A stretch of 64,000 nt of DNA from Methylophaga sp. OBS3 (GCF_026319325.1 NZ_JAPDMU010000002.1:310001-374000); one strand, 5' to 3'. Shown: positions 13,275-21,231, numbered from the stretch's first letter. Notes: generated by a model from the sequence alone, not told the origin. Program-made: numbers and translations.

Positions 13275-14636
13275 ATGTCACTGTCTATTATTATTCTCGC
13301 CGCCGGTAAAGGCACCCGCATGAAATCTGCCAAACCAAAAGTCATGCATACCTTGGCTGGCAAACCCTTACTCCAACACGTTATTGATACCGCTAAGCTG
13401 CTTAATCCATCTAGCTTAACTGTCGTGTGTGGTAATGGTGCAGATGAAGTCGTGCCCTATCTTGAGGCACAAGGCATTGATACCGTCATGCAACATGAGC
13501 AAAAAGGCACAGGCCATGCCGTAGAGCAGGGCAAAGCCGCTTTTGCCAAAAGTGAACAAACCTTGGTGTTATACGGTGATGTACCGATGATTACTGAGGA
13601 AACACTGCAAGACCTTATCAACTGTGCCGCACCAGACAGCTTAAAAGTACTAACAGCCTTATTAGATAACCCAACAGGTTATGGCCGTATTGTTCGTGAT
13701 TTTGATGATCAAATGGTCTGCATCACCGAAGAAAAAGATGCTGACGAAGAAACCAAAATGATCAATGAGATCAATACCGGCATTATGTGTATTCCCTCAG
13801 CGTGGTTAACGCAAGCGTTAAACCAGCTCGATAATAATAATGCCCAAGGCGAATACTATCTCACCGATTTAATCGCTCAAGCGGTCAGTGAAGGCATCGA
13901 GATTGGTTCGGTTATCTGTGAAGATGAAATGGAAGTTGCCGGTGTAAATAACCGGGTGCAACTCGCTGAGCTGGAAAGCTACTACCAACAAAAACGTGCA
14001 ACCGAGTTAATGATGTCAGGTGTCACTTTCCGTGATCCAGCTCGTATCGATATTCGTGGCGACCTAACAGCGGGGCAAGATGTCACCATAGATATCAATG
14101 TTATCTTCGAAGGCAAAAACACCATCGCTGATAATGTTGAGATCGGTGCTCACTGCATCATCATCAATAGCACCATCCACCAAGGCGCTAAGATCTTGCC
14201 AAACAGCATCATCGAAAATGCCGAAGTGGGTGCTAACTGTGCTGTTGGGCCTTTTGCACGTTTACGTCCGGGTACGGTATTAGCTGAAAAAGCCAAGATT
14301 GGTAACTTCGTTGAAGTCAAAAACGCCAATATCGGTTTGGGTTCAAAGGTAAATCACCTTAGCTATATCGGCGATACCGATATGGGCGCAGATGTAAATA
14401 TCGGTGCGGGTACCATTACCTGTAACTACGATGGTGCCAATAAACACCGTACGATTATTGGTGATCGCGTATTTGTGGGTTCTGATACGCAGTTAGTTGC
14501 ACCGGTAACGGTTGAAGATGGTGCGACGATTGGTGCGGGTTCGACGATTCGTAAAACGGCACCAGCGGATGCACTTACTTTGACTGTTTCTAAGCAGAAG
14601 ACGGTTGAAGGGTGGAAGAGGCCGGTTAAGAAGTAG
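13275..14636 (+). CDS. glmU: Bifunctional GlmU: N-acetylglucosamine-1-P uridyltransferase and glucosamine-1-P acetyltransferase
   Basis: GlmU makes UDP-GlcNAc for peptidoglycan and LPS in two steps: acetylation of glucosamine-1-phosphate, then uridylation. The N-terminal pyrophosphorylase domain has LAAGKGTRM (8-16) and the GTGHAV segment. The C-terminal half (about 250-450) is a left-handed beta-helix of hexapeptide repeats with the acetyltransferase regions GPFARLRPGT and NIGAGTITCNYDGANKH. The 453-residue length is normal. It follows the atp terminator, a common gammaproteobacterial position. glmS, its frequent downstream partner, is not present here. Confidence 0.97.
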   Translation: MSLSIIILAAGKGTRMKSAKPKVMHTLAGKPLLQHVIDTAKLLNPSSLTVVCGNGADEVVPYLEAQGIDTVMQHEQKGTGHAVEQGKAAFAKSEQTLVLYGDVPMITEETLQDLINCAAPDSLKVLTALLDNPTGYGRIVRDFDDQMVCITEEKDADEETKMINEINTGIMCIPSAWLTQALNQLDNNNAQGEYYLTDLIAQAVSEGIEIGSVICEDEMEVAGVNNRVQLAELESYYQQKRATELMMSGVTFRDPARIDIRGDLTAGQDVTIDINVIFEGKNTIADNVEIGAHCIIINSTIHQGAKILPNSIIENAEVGANCAVGPFARLRPGTVLAEKAKIGNFVEVKNANIGLGSKVNHLSYIGDTDMGADVNIGAGTITCNYDGANKHRTIIGDRVFVGSDTQLVAPVTVEDGATIGAGSTIRKTAPADALTLTVSKQKTVEGWKRPVKK

Positions 14637-14694
14637 AAGTGCGCTATTCAGGTCGCTGGATTGTGACAAGTAGATAACTAGACAAGGATTGAAC

Positions 14695-15402
14695 ATGGAG
14701 TCAGGTTTTGCATTAATTTCATTCATTGCAAGTGTTGCGTCGCTGGTACTTGCTGTTGTGGCAATTTGGATAACATTTCAAATCAAAAACCAAGCAGACA
14801 AAGTATCAGAAAAAACTACTGACACATTGACAGAAATTAAAACCGACGCGAAAACAATATCACAGGTTGCAATGCCCGAGTTGAAGGCTTATGGCGACTC
14901 GATGCGAAGATTTATTTTGAGTGGTGGAAATAATACAGAAGTTAGAAATGAAAACTCTGACTTCGTTGATAAACTAGAAAAAATTGACACACGACTTAAA
15001 AGTTTAGAAGGTGAGAATGATATTTCTAAACTTAAGGCTGAATTGAAACTGTTATCTGAATCAGTTATTGATTCAGAAAAAGACGAAAGCCGTGATATTG
15101 CTAAATCGTCTAGAAGAGATATAGGTAGGGAGCGAGTAGGTGTTAGGATGACCTTCCCAAATCAAGTCTCTATTGAGACGTCATCACCTAATGAGACTTG
15201 GCAAGACTTATTGGACTACGCGATGCACTTTTATGATGAGAGTGAAACCAAAGATCAATATGGGAAAAAATGGATTTTAGTGAACAGCAAGACAAACGAG
15301 GTCATTGATGAAAAATTTATTAATGATGAAAGCACAACATTTGATGATATAGGTTTAAAAGTTGGCGACGAGTTAAGCTGGGTCAGTCTGAAAGGGAAAT
15401 AG
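14695..15402 (+). CDS. Unknown membrane-anchored coiled-coil protein
   Basis: I do not recognise this 235-residue protein. It has one N-terminal membrane helix (about 5-28, ISFIASVASLVLAVVAIWIT) and then a long hydrophilic, Lys/Glu/Asp/Ser-rich stretch with heptad-like spacing (about 30-135) that should form a coiled coil. A separate C-terminal domain (about 150-235) ends LKVGDELSWVSLKGK. That end resembles the last strand of small beta-grasp folds, but this is only an impression. The start at ATG 14695 has AAGGA 5-6 bases upstream; an in-frame TTG at 14689 is less likely. It is visibly richer in AAA, GAA, ATT and AAT codons than glmU beside it, and it sits between glmU and a repeat-rich non-coding patch. 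Together these suggest a later insertion at this junction. Confidence 0.7.
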   Translation: MESGFALISFIASVASLVLAVVAIWITFQIKNQADKVSEKTTDTLTEIKTDAKTISQVAMPELKAYGDSMRRFILSGGNNTEVRNENSDFVDKLEKIDTRLKSLEGENDISKLKAELKLLSESVIDSEKDESRDIAKSSRRDIGRERVGVRMTFPNQVSIETSSPNETWQDLLDYAMHFYDESETKDQYGKKWILVNSKTNEVIDEKFINDESTTFDDIGLKVGDELSWVSLKGK

Positions 15403-15514
15403 AAAGAACCGGGTTAAAGGTCTATAGTGCATCTAGACTCAATGGGGTGGCAGCCAGCATCGTCTAAAGATGTTTAGTTATTTTTTCCTCACGCTACCGC
15501 GAGGTGTGATTTAA

Positions 15515-15590
15515 TTGGATTTGTCACATCCATGTGACTCACCCTTCGGGCGCCTCTGGCGTCCAAATTCGTTCCCGACGAATTTGTGCA
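15515..15590. repeat. Three-hairpin structured repeat, copy 1
   Basis: Three consecutive hairpins. (1) GTCACAT/ATGTGAC at 15523-15538. (2) GGGCGCC/GGCGTCC at 15548-15564 with one G-T pair. (3) CAAATTCGT/ACGAATTTG at 15564-15586. Copy 2 follows at an offset of exactly 160 bp. Bases differing between the copies in hairpins 1 and 3 change in pairs, so the stems are preserved. Function unknown. Confidence 0.8.
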
Positions 15591-15674
15591 TGCCCAAAAT
15601 AAACGAACCAAACAAAAAGGCACCCGATATTGTCTTCATCCAAAAATTAACCTTGTTTGATGGCGTGGTCGAAA

Positions 15675-15750
15675 ATTGATTCGCGACATCCCTGTCGCTC
15701 ACCCTTCGGGCGCCTTCGGCGTCCAAATTTGTTCCAGACAAATTTGTCGC
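15675..15750. repeat. Three-hairpin structured repeat, copy 2
   Basis: Same architecture as copy 1. (1) GCGACA/TGTCGC at 15683-15698. (2) GGGCGCC/GGCGTCC at 15708-15724. (3) CAAATTTGT/ACAAATTTG at 15724-15746. Relative to copy 1 the paired changes are T-A to C-G and C-G to G-C in stem 1, and C-G to T-A in stem 3. Weak similarity between the copies may continue to about 15767. Confidence 0.8.
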
Positions 15751-15912
15751 TACGCTCAAACAAGCGTCCACTTAATCTATAAAGTGAAGCCAATTTTTAG
15801 CGGCAATAGACGGGAGTAAGGTCTTTATCTCAATTAAGTGCTGATTTCGCAGAGGCTCACTAGCCTTGCTAAGTTACAATACCGTCTTTGCCAAACTAAT
15901 TAGCGAATATCA

Positions 15913-16251
15913 ATGAGCGATCTCCCAAATTGTCCGGCCTGTGGTTCTGAATACACTTATCAGGATCAAGAAATGCTGATCTGTCCTGAGTGTGCCCATG
16001 AGTGGCAGGCAGGGGAGAGCACGGTAAATGAAACAGAAGATCAAATACTGGACGCCAACGGTAATGTGTTGGCTGATGGCGATACGGTAACGGTGATTAA
16101 AGACCTTAAAGTGAAAGGCTCTTCATCGGTGGTCAAAGTCGGCACGAAGGTCAAAAACATTCGTCTTGTGGGCGGTGATCACGATATTGATTGCAAGATT
16201 GATGGCTTTGGCGCGATGAAGTTGAAGTCACAGTTTGTTAAAAAAGTGTAA
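15913..16251 (+). CDS. yjdM: YjdM/PhnA family zinc-ribbon protein
   Basis: A 112-residue protein with an N-terminal zinc ribbon (CPACGSE at 8-14, CPEC at 29-32) and a C-terminal SH3-like beta domain ([20 protein letters not shown] and [13 protein letters not shown]) typical of PhnA/YjdM. The E. coli gene was named from phosphonate work, but its exact function is unsettled and it is not part of the C-P lyase. It stands alone, with a gap of about 150 bases before the phosphate-uptake operon. No clear ribosome site is visible before the ATG, so the start rests on family length. Confidence 0.88.
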   Translation: MSDLPNCPACGSEYTYQDQEMLICPECAHEWQAGESTVNETEDQILDANGNVLADGDTVTVIKDLKVKGSSSVVKVGTKVKNIRLVGGDHDIDCKIDGFGAMKLKSQFVKKV

Positions 16252-16338
16252 GCATTACGGCAATATCTATTGCTATATAACGCCTGAACAGAAGGTTGCT
16301 AGGTTTCCTATCATGACTGGGTGATTAAAAACCTCGAC

Positions 16339-16356
16339 TAGTCATCATCTAGTCAT
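16339..16356 (+). promoter_or_regulatory. Probable Pho box (PhoB operator) with -10 element
   Basis: Two perfect 7-bp direct repeats, TAGTCAT, are separated by CATC, so they repeat with the 11-bp period of PhoB boxes. Each matches the E. coli half-site CTGTCAT at 5 of 7 positions. A -10-like TAAATT begins 10 bp after the box (16367-16372), the spacing known for Pho promoters in which the box replaces the -35 element. It precedes a Na/Pi symporter gene. Confidence 0.7.
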
Positions 16357-16404
16357 ATACCGCCTTTAAATTAGCAAAACGCTTAATCAACGGAGTGTTT
16401 GCTA

Positions 16405-17565
16405 ATGTCATCAATCGCACAAGAAAATCCATCCATTAACTCGCAGGCTTCGCAGTCTAACTGGCAAGCCTGGTTAACGGTCGCCGTATTAGTTTATCTA
16501 CTGTTAGCTGCTGTTGGGGCAATCGGTAGTGGCTTTAAGATTGCAACGGCCAGTAATGCTAAAGAGTTATTCGCTTTTGCTTCTAATCCGATCATTGCTT
16601 TGATTATTGGTATTGTGGCGACTGCGTTAATTCAAAGCTCGAGTACGGTGACGTCGATCATCGTTGGTATGGTCGCGGGTGGTTTACCTTTAAATATCGC
16701 GATTCCAATGGTTATGGGTGCCAATATCGGTACGTCTTTGACCAGTACGTTGGTTAGCCTTGGTCACGTTAGAAATGGCGAGGAATTCCGCCGGGCATTT
16801 TCGGCCGCGACGGTGCATGACAGCTTTAATATTCTTGCTGTGGCGATTTTGCTGCCGCTAGAGTTGTTATTTAGTCCACTCCAACGTAGTGCTGAATTCT
16901 TATCTGGCTATTTAGTGTCTGATGCCAGCGTGAGCATGAAAGATATGAATTTCATGAAGGCATTCTTATCGCCTGCTACTGACTTCTTATCAATGATTAC
17001 TGGCTGGTTACCTGGCATTTGGTCTGGTGTTGCCTTAATTCTGATTGGTGTTGCCATGATTTTGTTTGTGGTGACCGCTATCGGCAAAGTGTTACGTAAA
17101 GTGATGGTTGGTCGTGCTAAAGACATCATGCATCGTGCAGTCGGTCGTGGCCCGGTTTCAGGTATGGCATCTGGTTCGATTATCACGGTTCTGGTGCAGT
17201 CTTCTTCTACAACAACAGCGTTGATCGTGCCGCTGGCAGGTACGGGCGTATTTAATATCAGACAGATTTATCCTTTTACCCTTGGTGCGAATGTCGGTAC
17301 GACGATTACGGCATTGCTTGCTGCAACAGCGATTTCAGGGCCAACAGCACAGTTGGCATTACAAATTGCCTTGATTCATCTGGGCTTTAACTTACTGGCG
17401 ATCGCTGTGATTTATGTATTGCCTTTATTACGTCAGGTGCCAATCAAAATGGCTGAGACTTTGGCTTTCTACGCACAGAAAAACAAGATGTATGTGGTTG
17501 CCTACATCGGCGGTGTGTTTTTCGCGATTCCGTTGCTCATCATCGGTTTGAGCCAGTTGTTTTAA
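16405..17565 (+). CDS. Na+/phosphate symporter (NptA-like, PF02690)
   Basis: A 386-residue inner-membrane transporter with the internal two-fold repeat of the Na/Pi-cotransporter family. Each half carries a QSSS motif (77-80 and 265-268) followed by a GANxGT motif (GANIGTS near 106, GANVGTT 294-300). Hydrophobic helices flank both. It imports phosphate with sodium. It lacks the PhoU-like C-terminal domain found in longer bacterial YjbB-type members. The ATG at 16405 has CGGAGTG 7 bases upstream, preferred over TTG 16399. It leads a three-gene operon behind the predicted Pho box. Confidence 0.92.
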   Translation: MSSIAQENPSINSQASQSNWQAWLTVAVLVYLLLAAVGAIGSGFKIATASNAKELFAFASNPIIALIIGIVATALIQSSSTVTSIIVGMVAGGLPLNIAIPMVMGANIGTSLTSTLVSLGHVRNGEEFRRAFSAATVHDSFNILAVAILLPLELLFSPLQRSAEFLSGYLVSDASVSMKDMNFMKAFLSPATDFLSMITGWLPGIWSGVALILIGVAMILFVVTAIGKVLRKVMVGRAKDIMHRAVGRGPVSGMASGSIITVLVQSSSTTTALIVPLAGTGVFNIRQIYPFTLGANVGTTITALLAATAISGPTAQLALQIALIHLGFNLLAIAVIYVLPLLRQVPIKMAETLAFYAQKNKMYVVAYIGGVFFAIPLLIIGLSQLF

Positions 17566-17595
17566 GTAGATAACGTCATAAATAGGGAAATCAAC

Positions 17596-17814
17596 ATGTC
17601 AGAGTTAACACCACAAGAAAGACAGCTGCGCATCAGAGAGTTGAAGCAAGCGATCGAAGAATTGGAAGCGGGTATGCCGTCTGAAAGCGAGCATGAGCAA
17701 CACGAAATGATCGAGCACTTAGATCAATATTTTGATGCGGTAGAGACCAAGTTCACCAGTCTCAAAACCTTTTGGGAAGACTTGAGAAAGTCTTTAAAAA
17801 CGCAAAAGAACTAA
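17596..17814 (+). CDS. Small acidic coiled-coil protein of the phosphate operon
   Basis: An unknown 72-residue soluble protein, strongly charged, with two helical stretches (RELKQAIEELEAG and EMIEHLDQYFDAVETKFTS) likely to form a coiled-coil hairpin. It has no signal peptide or membrane segment, so it is probably cytoplasmic. AGGGAAA stands 5 bases before the ATG. It lies 30 bases after the symporter gene and 29 bases before the PstS-like gene, so it is almost certainly co-transcribed. A role as regulator or partner of the symporter is inferred from position only. Confidence 0.75.
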   Translation: MSELTPQERQLRIRELKQAIEELEAGMPSESEHEQHEMIEHLDQYFDAVETKFTSLKTFWEDLRKSLKTQKN

Positions 17815-17843
17815 CGATACCAACCGTTAATTTCGGGAGAGAT

Positions 17844-18767
17844 ATGGTGAAAAAGTATTATCCATTGATGGGGTTGTTGGCACTGACTGTCGCTGGCTGT
17901 GCCGAACAGGATTTAACCGCTACACAAATTACCGATGCCACGATTATGGTGGATGGTTCGAGTACGGTGTATCCAATCACTTTGCAGGCTGCGAATCGTT
18001 TTTTAAATACGCATGATGCCAGCATTTCGGTGAACTATTCGGGTTCAAGTGCTGGTTTTAGAGCTTTTTGTCGTGGTGAAACTGATGTGAGTAATGCCTC
18101 ACGTCCAATCAACGATGAAGAGCGGGCAATGTGTCAGGAAAACAATATTGCCTTTTTAACATTGCCGGTGGCGATGGATGCGATGGCGATTGTTGTTAAT
18201 CCAAAAAATACTTGGGTTGACGATATCTCAATGGCAGAACTAAACACCATGTGGTCTGAGCAAAGCGAAGGCAAGATCAACGAGTGGCAGCAAGTACGTG
18301 CTGAATGGCCTGATAAACCGTTATCGTTGTATGGTCGTGGTCAGGATTCGGGTACTTACGATTACTTTACGACCCATGTCACAGGGGAAACACGCCAAAG
18401 CCGTCACGACTATGTGGCCAGTGAAGATGAAGAGTTTTTATCTGCGCAAATTGCTAAAGATGAAAATGCGATAGGCTTCTTTGGTATTGGTGCTTACCAC
18501 CGTCATTGGGATACTTTAAAAGTTATCCCAGTTGATAATGGTCAGGGTGCGGTGTATCCATCTATTGAAACCGTTGCTGATGGTAGTTATCAGCCGTTTA
18601 CTCGTCCGTTATTTTTATATGTGAATGAGACATCGCTAAAGGAAAAGGCAAATTTAAAGCCGTTTTTGCAGCATTACTTTACCAATCTGCGTAGTTGGTT
18701 ACATTTCACAGGTTATATGCCGATTGCTGAAACTAATTATCAAGACAGTTTGTCAAAGCTTCAGTAA
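17844..18767 (+). CDS. PstS-like phosphate-binding lipoprotein
   Basis: A 307-residue substrate-binding protein of the PstS family. The signal peptide ends in the lipobox LTVAGC (Cys19), so it should be lipidated by Lgt and anchored in a membrane. Phosphate-binding loops include DGSSTVYP (37-44), SGSSAGF (66-72) and GQDSGTYDYF near residue 170. The ATG at 17844 is preceded by CGGGAGA; the longer upstream frame overlaps the previous gene and lacks a signal peptide. No pstC, pstA or pstB gene follows. It may therefore feed a Pst permease encoded elsewhere, sense phosphate, or serve the symporter next to it. Confidence 0.9.
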   Translation: MVKKYYPLMGLLALTVAGCAEQDLTATQITDATIMVDGSSTVYPITLQAANRFLNTHDASISVNYSGSSAGFRAFCRGETDVSNASRPINDEERAMCQENNIAFLTLPVAMDAMAIVVNPKNTWVDDISMAELNTMWSEQSEGKINEWQQVRAEWPDKPLSLYGRGQDSGTYDYFTTHVTGETRQSRHDYVASEDEEFLSAQIAKDENAIGFFGIGAYHRHWDTLKVIPVDNGQGAVYPSIETVADGSYQPFTRPLFLYVNETSLKEKANLKPFLQHYFTNLRSWLHFTGYMPIAETNYQDSLSKLQ

Positions 18768-18780
18768 ATGTGCAGATGGG

Positions 18781-18818
18781 AAGGCGGTGTTGTCGTAATG
18801 ATGGCGCCGCCTTTTTTT
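18781..18818 (+). terminator. Terminator of the phosphate operon
   Basis: AAGGCGGTG and CGCCGCCTT form a 9 bp stem with one G-T pair, followed by seven T residues. It starts 13 bases after the stop of the PstS-like gene. Confidence 0.85.
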
Positions 18819-18875
18819 ATTCCTCAACGTCATCAATCCCCGCAGATCCTGAATTGATGATGTGGTTTCATCAAT

Positions 18876-18901
18876 AAAATAGGTCATCGATGACCTATTT
18901 T
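18876..18901. repeat. 26-bp perfect palindrome
   Basis: A perfect palindrome, AAAATAGGTCATC followed by its exact complement GATGACCTATTTT, with no unpaired centre. It is followed by TTATAA. It could be a second terminator or a binding site for a dimeric regulator. It lies between the phosphate operon and the TonB receptor promoter. Confidence 0.6.
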
Positions 18902-18973
18902 TATAAATTCAGTCACCCCAGTTCTACACTGTCTATCACGAACTAATCCCTAAAAACCCTACAAAGTCTGCTG

Positions 18974-19002
18974 TTGACAGGTTCTTTTCATATCTTTACG
19001 AT
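18974..19002 (+). promoter_or_regulatory. Promoter of the TonB receptor gene
   Basis: A consensus TTGACA (18974-18979) and TACGAT (18997-19002) are separated by 17 bp. A Fur-like site begins 9 bases after the -10. Confidence 0.6.
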
Positions 19003-19010
19003 CCGCAAAT

Positions 19011-19029
19011 CTAAATCGTTATCATTTGG
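19011..19029. promoter_or_regulatory. Candidate Fur-type operator
   Basis: On the minus strand this reads CCAAATGATAACGATTTAG, which matches the 19-bp Fur consensus at 11 positions, including the run AATGATAA. It is a moderate match. Its position just downstream of the promoter of a siderophore receptor makes it plausible. Confidence 0.5.
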
Positions 19030-19055
19030 CTTAATAATAATTTCTGGGTCTATTT

Positions 19056-21173
19056 ATGAATCAATCTGCCATCACAAGACAGCTTTATTGTGTGCCGGCC
19101 ATTTTATCTCTGTTTATGGTCACACCTGTGCTCGCCGAAGAAACAACCGACAGCAGTGTCGAGTTACCAACGGTATCTGTTACTTCTCAAAATGCCAATG
19201 AATTAGGCTATATCGAGCTGGAAAAAGAACCAAAGGTTGGTAAGTTGGCAGTGCCTACTCAAGACCAGCCGTTTTCGGTCTCTATCGTGGACCCTGAGTT
19301 TATGAAAGACACCGGTGCCAAAACGATTCAAGATGCGTTGCTTTATACGCCTGGTGTTTATGCGGGTAACTTTGGTCTGGATACACGTATTGATGGTGCC
19401 AGTGTGCGTGGCATAAATGCTGGCCGATATCGGGACGGTCTTCGTGAAGTTTATGGCTCCTATAACAGTGTCCGTACCAATATCTATGCGTTGGAAAGCC
19501 TTGAAGTCCTGAAAGGTCCATCTTCCATGCTGTATGGCCAAGGCGATCTGGGTGGCTTGATTAATAGCGTGTCAAAACTACCAAAAGCAGAAAAAGGTGG
19601 TGAGATCTGGGGACAATACGGTTCATTCAATCGTAAACAAATTGCGTTTGATGTGACCGGCCCAATTGATGACGATGAGCAGTTTTTATATCGCATTGTC
19701 GGTCTGCAAAGAGACAGTGATACCCAAGTCGATCATGTTGAAGATGATGGTTACATGATTTCACCATCGTTCACTTGGAATATCAGCGATAAAACGCGTT
19801 TATCACTGTTGTTTAATCGCCAAGAAAACAAAGGGCAAATCTCTGCCCAGTTCTTACCCCAAGACGGTACTTTAGACCGAGCTAGCCAAGGTTACATTGG
19901 CTCAGAAACCTTTGTCGGTGAACCGGGCTGGGATAAATATGACCGTGAAAAAACAGAAGTAACGGTATTTTTTGATCATCAGTTTGCCGATAACTGGACA
20001 TTCTCAACGACAGCCCGTTATACCGATTCTAGCTCTGAAACGCGTGAACACTGGGTTGATATTCCTTCAAACCCAAGTGCAACTAATGGCCTGGTGAATC
20101 GTACTATTTTTATGGCAGATGCTGAGACGCAAATCTTTAACATCGACGCTCGGGTAAACGGTGTCTTTGATCTAGGCGCTACTCGCCATAATTTGGTTGT
20201 GGGTATTGATCGCCAAGATGCCAAGTGGGAACAAGACAATTACTTCAGTGGCCGGAGCTTAGGCGGCACGATTAATGTGTTTGATCCGCAATACGGTAAT
20301 TTGCAGGATCAGGTTTTGAATCCACAAGATCGCCCTGATAATGAAATCAAACAAACCGGTGTTTATGTTGCCGATCATATTGAGATTGGCAAAGTGGTGT
20401 TATCTGCTGGTTTACGTCATGACTGGGCCGAAAACCGGACTTTAGCGTTAACCGGGCCTGATACCGTCAGTGATGAAGAAGAAACGACAGGTCGTATTGG
20501 TTTGATGTATCGCTTTGATAATGGTTTGTCGCCTTATGTCAGCTATGCCGAAGCCTTCAGCATGAACCTTGGTAATGATGGTACAGCGGCAGCCAATACC
20601 CTCAAACCAACAACGGGCGATCAAGAAGAAGTCGGTATCAAGTATTTATCACCAGATAAAAGCTTAGCGATTACGGTGGCGTACTTTGATATTACCCAAG
20701 AAAATCGTATTAGCGATGGTGCAACACCAGGTGGTGTTGAGCAGATTGGTGCCGTCGTTGATGGTTGGGAATTACAAATCAACAAACGATGGGATAACTT
20801 CGAAACACAATTGGGTTATACCGATTTGAATGCGAAGAATGACAGCACGGGTGAGCGTTTGCCTTATGTTGCTGAGCAAATCGCAACATGGTGGAACAAG
20901 TTATATCTAGGTAATAACTGGCGTGTTGGTGCTGGTATTCGTTATATCGGTGACAATGTCGGTTCAGATTATGGCGCTGGTGCCGGTCCAAAAATTCCTT
21001 CAGAAACCTTATATGACGCAATGTTAGGTTACAGCATTGATCAGTGGGATTTCACACTGGATGCAAAAAACTTAACGGATGAAGAATTCATCTCATGGTG
21101 TCGTGGTGATGGTTTCGACTGTGGTTATGGTGAACGTCGTAACGTAACGGCCAACGTGCGCTATAGCTTTTAA
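19056..21173 (+). CDS. TonB-dependent siderophore receptor, FhuA-like
   Basis: A 705-residue outer-membrane receptor. It has a signal peptide (cleavage after VLA, residue 27), a TonB-box-like stretch (LPTVSVTS, about 38-45), a plug domain (about 65-190, with DALLYTPGVYAG and LEVLKGPSSMLYGQ) and a 22-strand-type barrel ending in aromatic YSF. Close to the C-terminus it has two cysteines (SWCRGDGFDCGYGERR). E. coli FhuA has a similar disulphide pair there, which suggests a hydroxamate ligand such as ferrichrome. The substrate is inference. It has its own promoter, a possible Fur site and a double terminator, and appears monocistronic. Confidence 0.88.
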   Translation: MNQSAITRQLYCVPAILSLFMVTPVLAEETTDSSVELPTVSVTSQNANELGYIELEKEPKVGKLAVPTQDQPFSVSIVDPEFMKDTGAKTIQDALLYTPGVYAGNFGLDTRIDGASVRGINAGRYRDGLREVYGSYNSVRTNIYALESLEVLKGPSSMLYGQGDLGGLINSVSKLPKAEKGGEIWGQYGSFNRKQIAFDVTGPIDDDEQFLYRIVGLQRDSDTQVDHVEDDGYMISPSFTWNISDKTRLSLLFNRQENKGQISAQFLPQDGTLDRASQGYIGSETFVGEPGWDKYDREKTEVTVFFDHQFADNWTFSTTARYTDSSSETREHWVDIPSNPSATNGLVNRTIFMADAETQIFNIDARVNGVFDLGATRHNLVVGIDRQDAKWEQDNYFSGRSLGGTINVFDPQYGNLQDQVLNPQDRPDNEIKQTGVYVADHIEIGKVVLSAGLRHDWAENRTLALTGPDTVSDEEETTGRIGLMYRFDNGLSPYVSYAEAFSMNLGNDGTAAANTLKPTTGDQEEVGIKYLSPDKSLAITVAYFDITQENRISDGATPGGVEQIGAVVDGWELQINKRWDNFETQLGYTDLNAKNDSTGERLPYVAEQIATWWNKLYLGNNWRVGAGIRYIGDNVGSDYGAGAGPKIPSETLYDAMLGYSIDQWDFTLDAKNLTDEEFISWCRGDGFDCGYGERRNVTANVRYSF

Positions 21174-21178
21174 ATAAA

Positions 21179-21200
21179 AAGCCCTGCCGAGGCAGGGCTT
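21179..21200. terminator. Terminator after the TonB receptor
   Basis: AAGCCCTGCC pairs perfectly with GGCAGGGCTT. The stem lies 5 bases after the stop codon, with an A-run before it and only a short T stretch after it. Confidence 0.75.
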
Positions 21201-21231
21201 ATCGATCTCTCACTAGCAACTGCTAGGTTTG

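Larger units (their letters stand above)
15403..15912. other. Gene-free 510-bp region with structured repeats
   Basis: No supported gene lies here. The only long reading frame, on the minus strand, runs through the two hairpin repeats and is an artefact of them. The region holds the two repeat copies described separately, a short hairpin-like stretch around 15488-15510 (CCTC...GAGG) and A+T-rich flanks. The last 60 bases should contain the promoter of the downstream yjdM; a TACAAT at about 15877-15882 is a possible -10. Confidence 0.6.

Noticed and set aside
15511-15771. 86-codon minus-strand open frame through the hairpin repeats
   Set aside because: It is formed by the two repeat copies, has no ribosome site or recognisable domain, and the paired base changes favour structure over coding.
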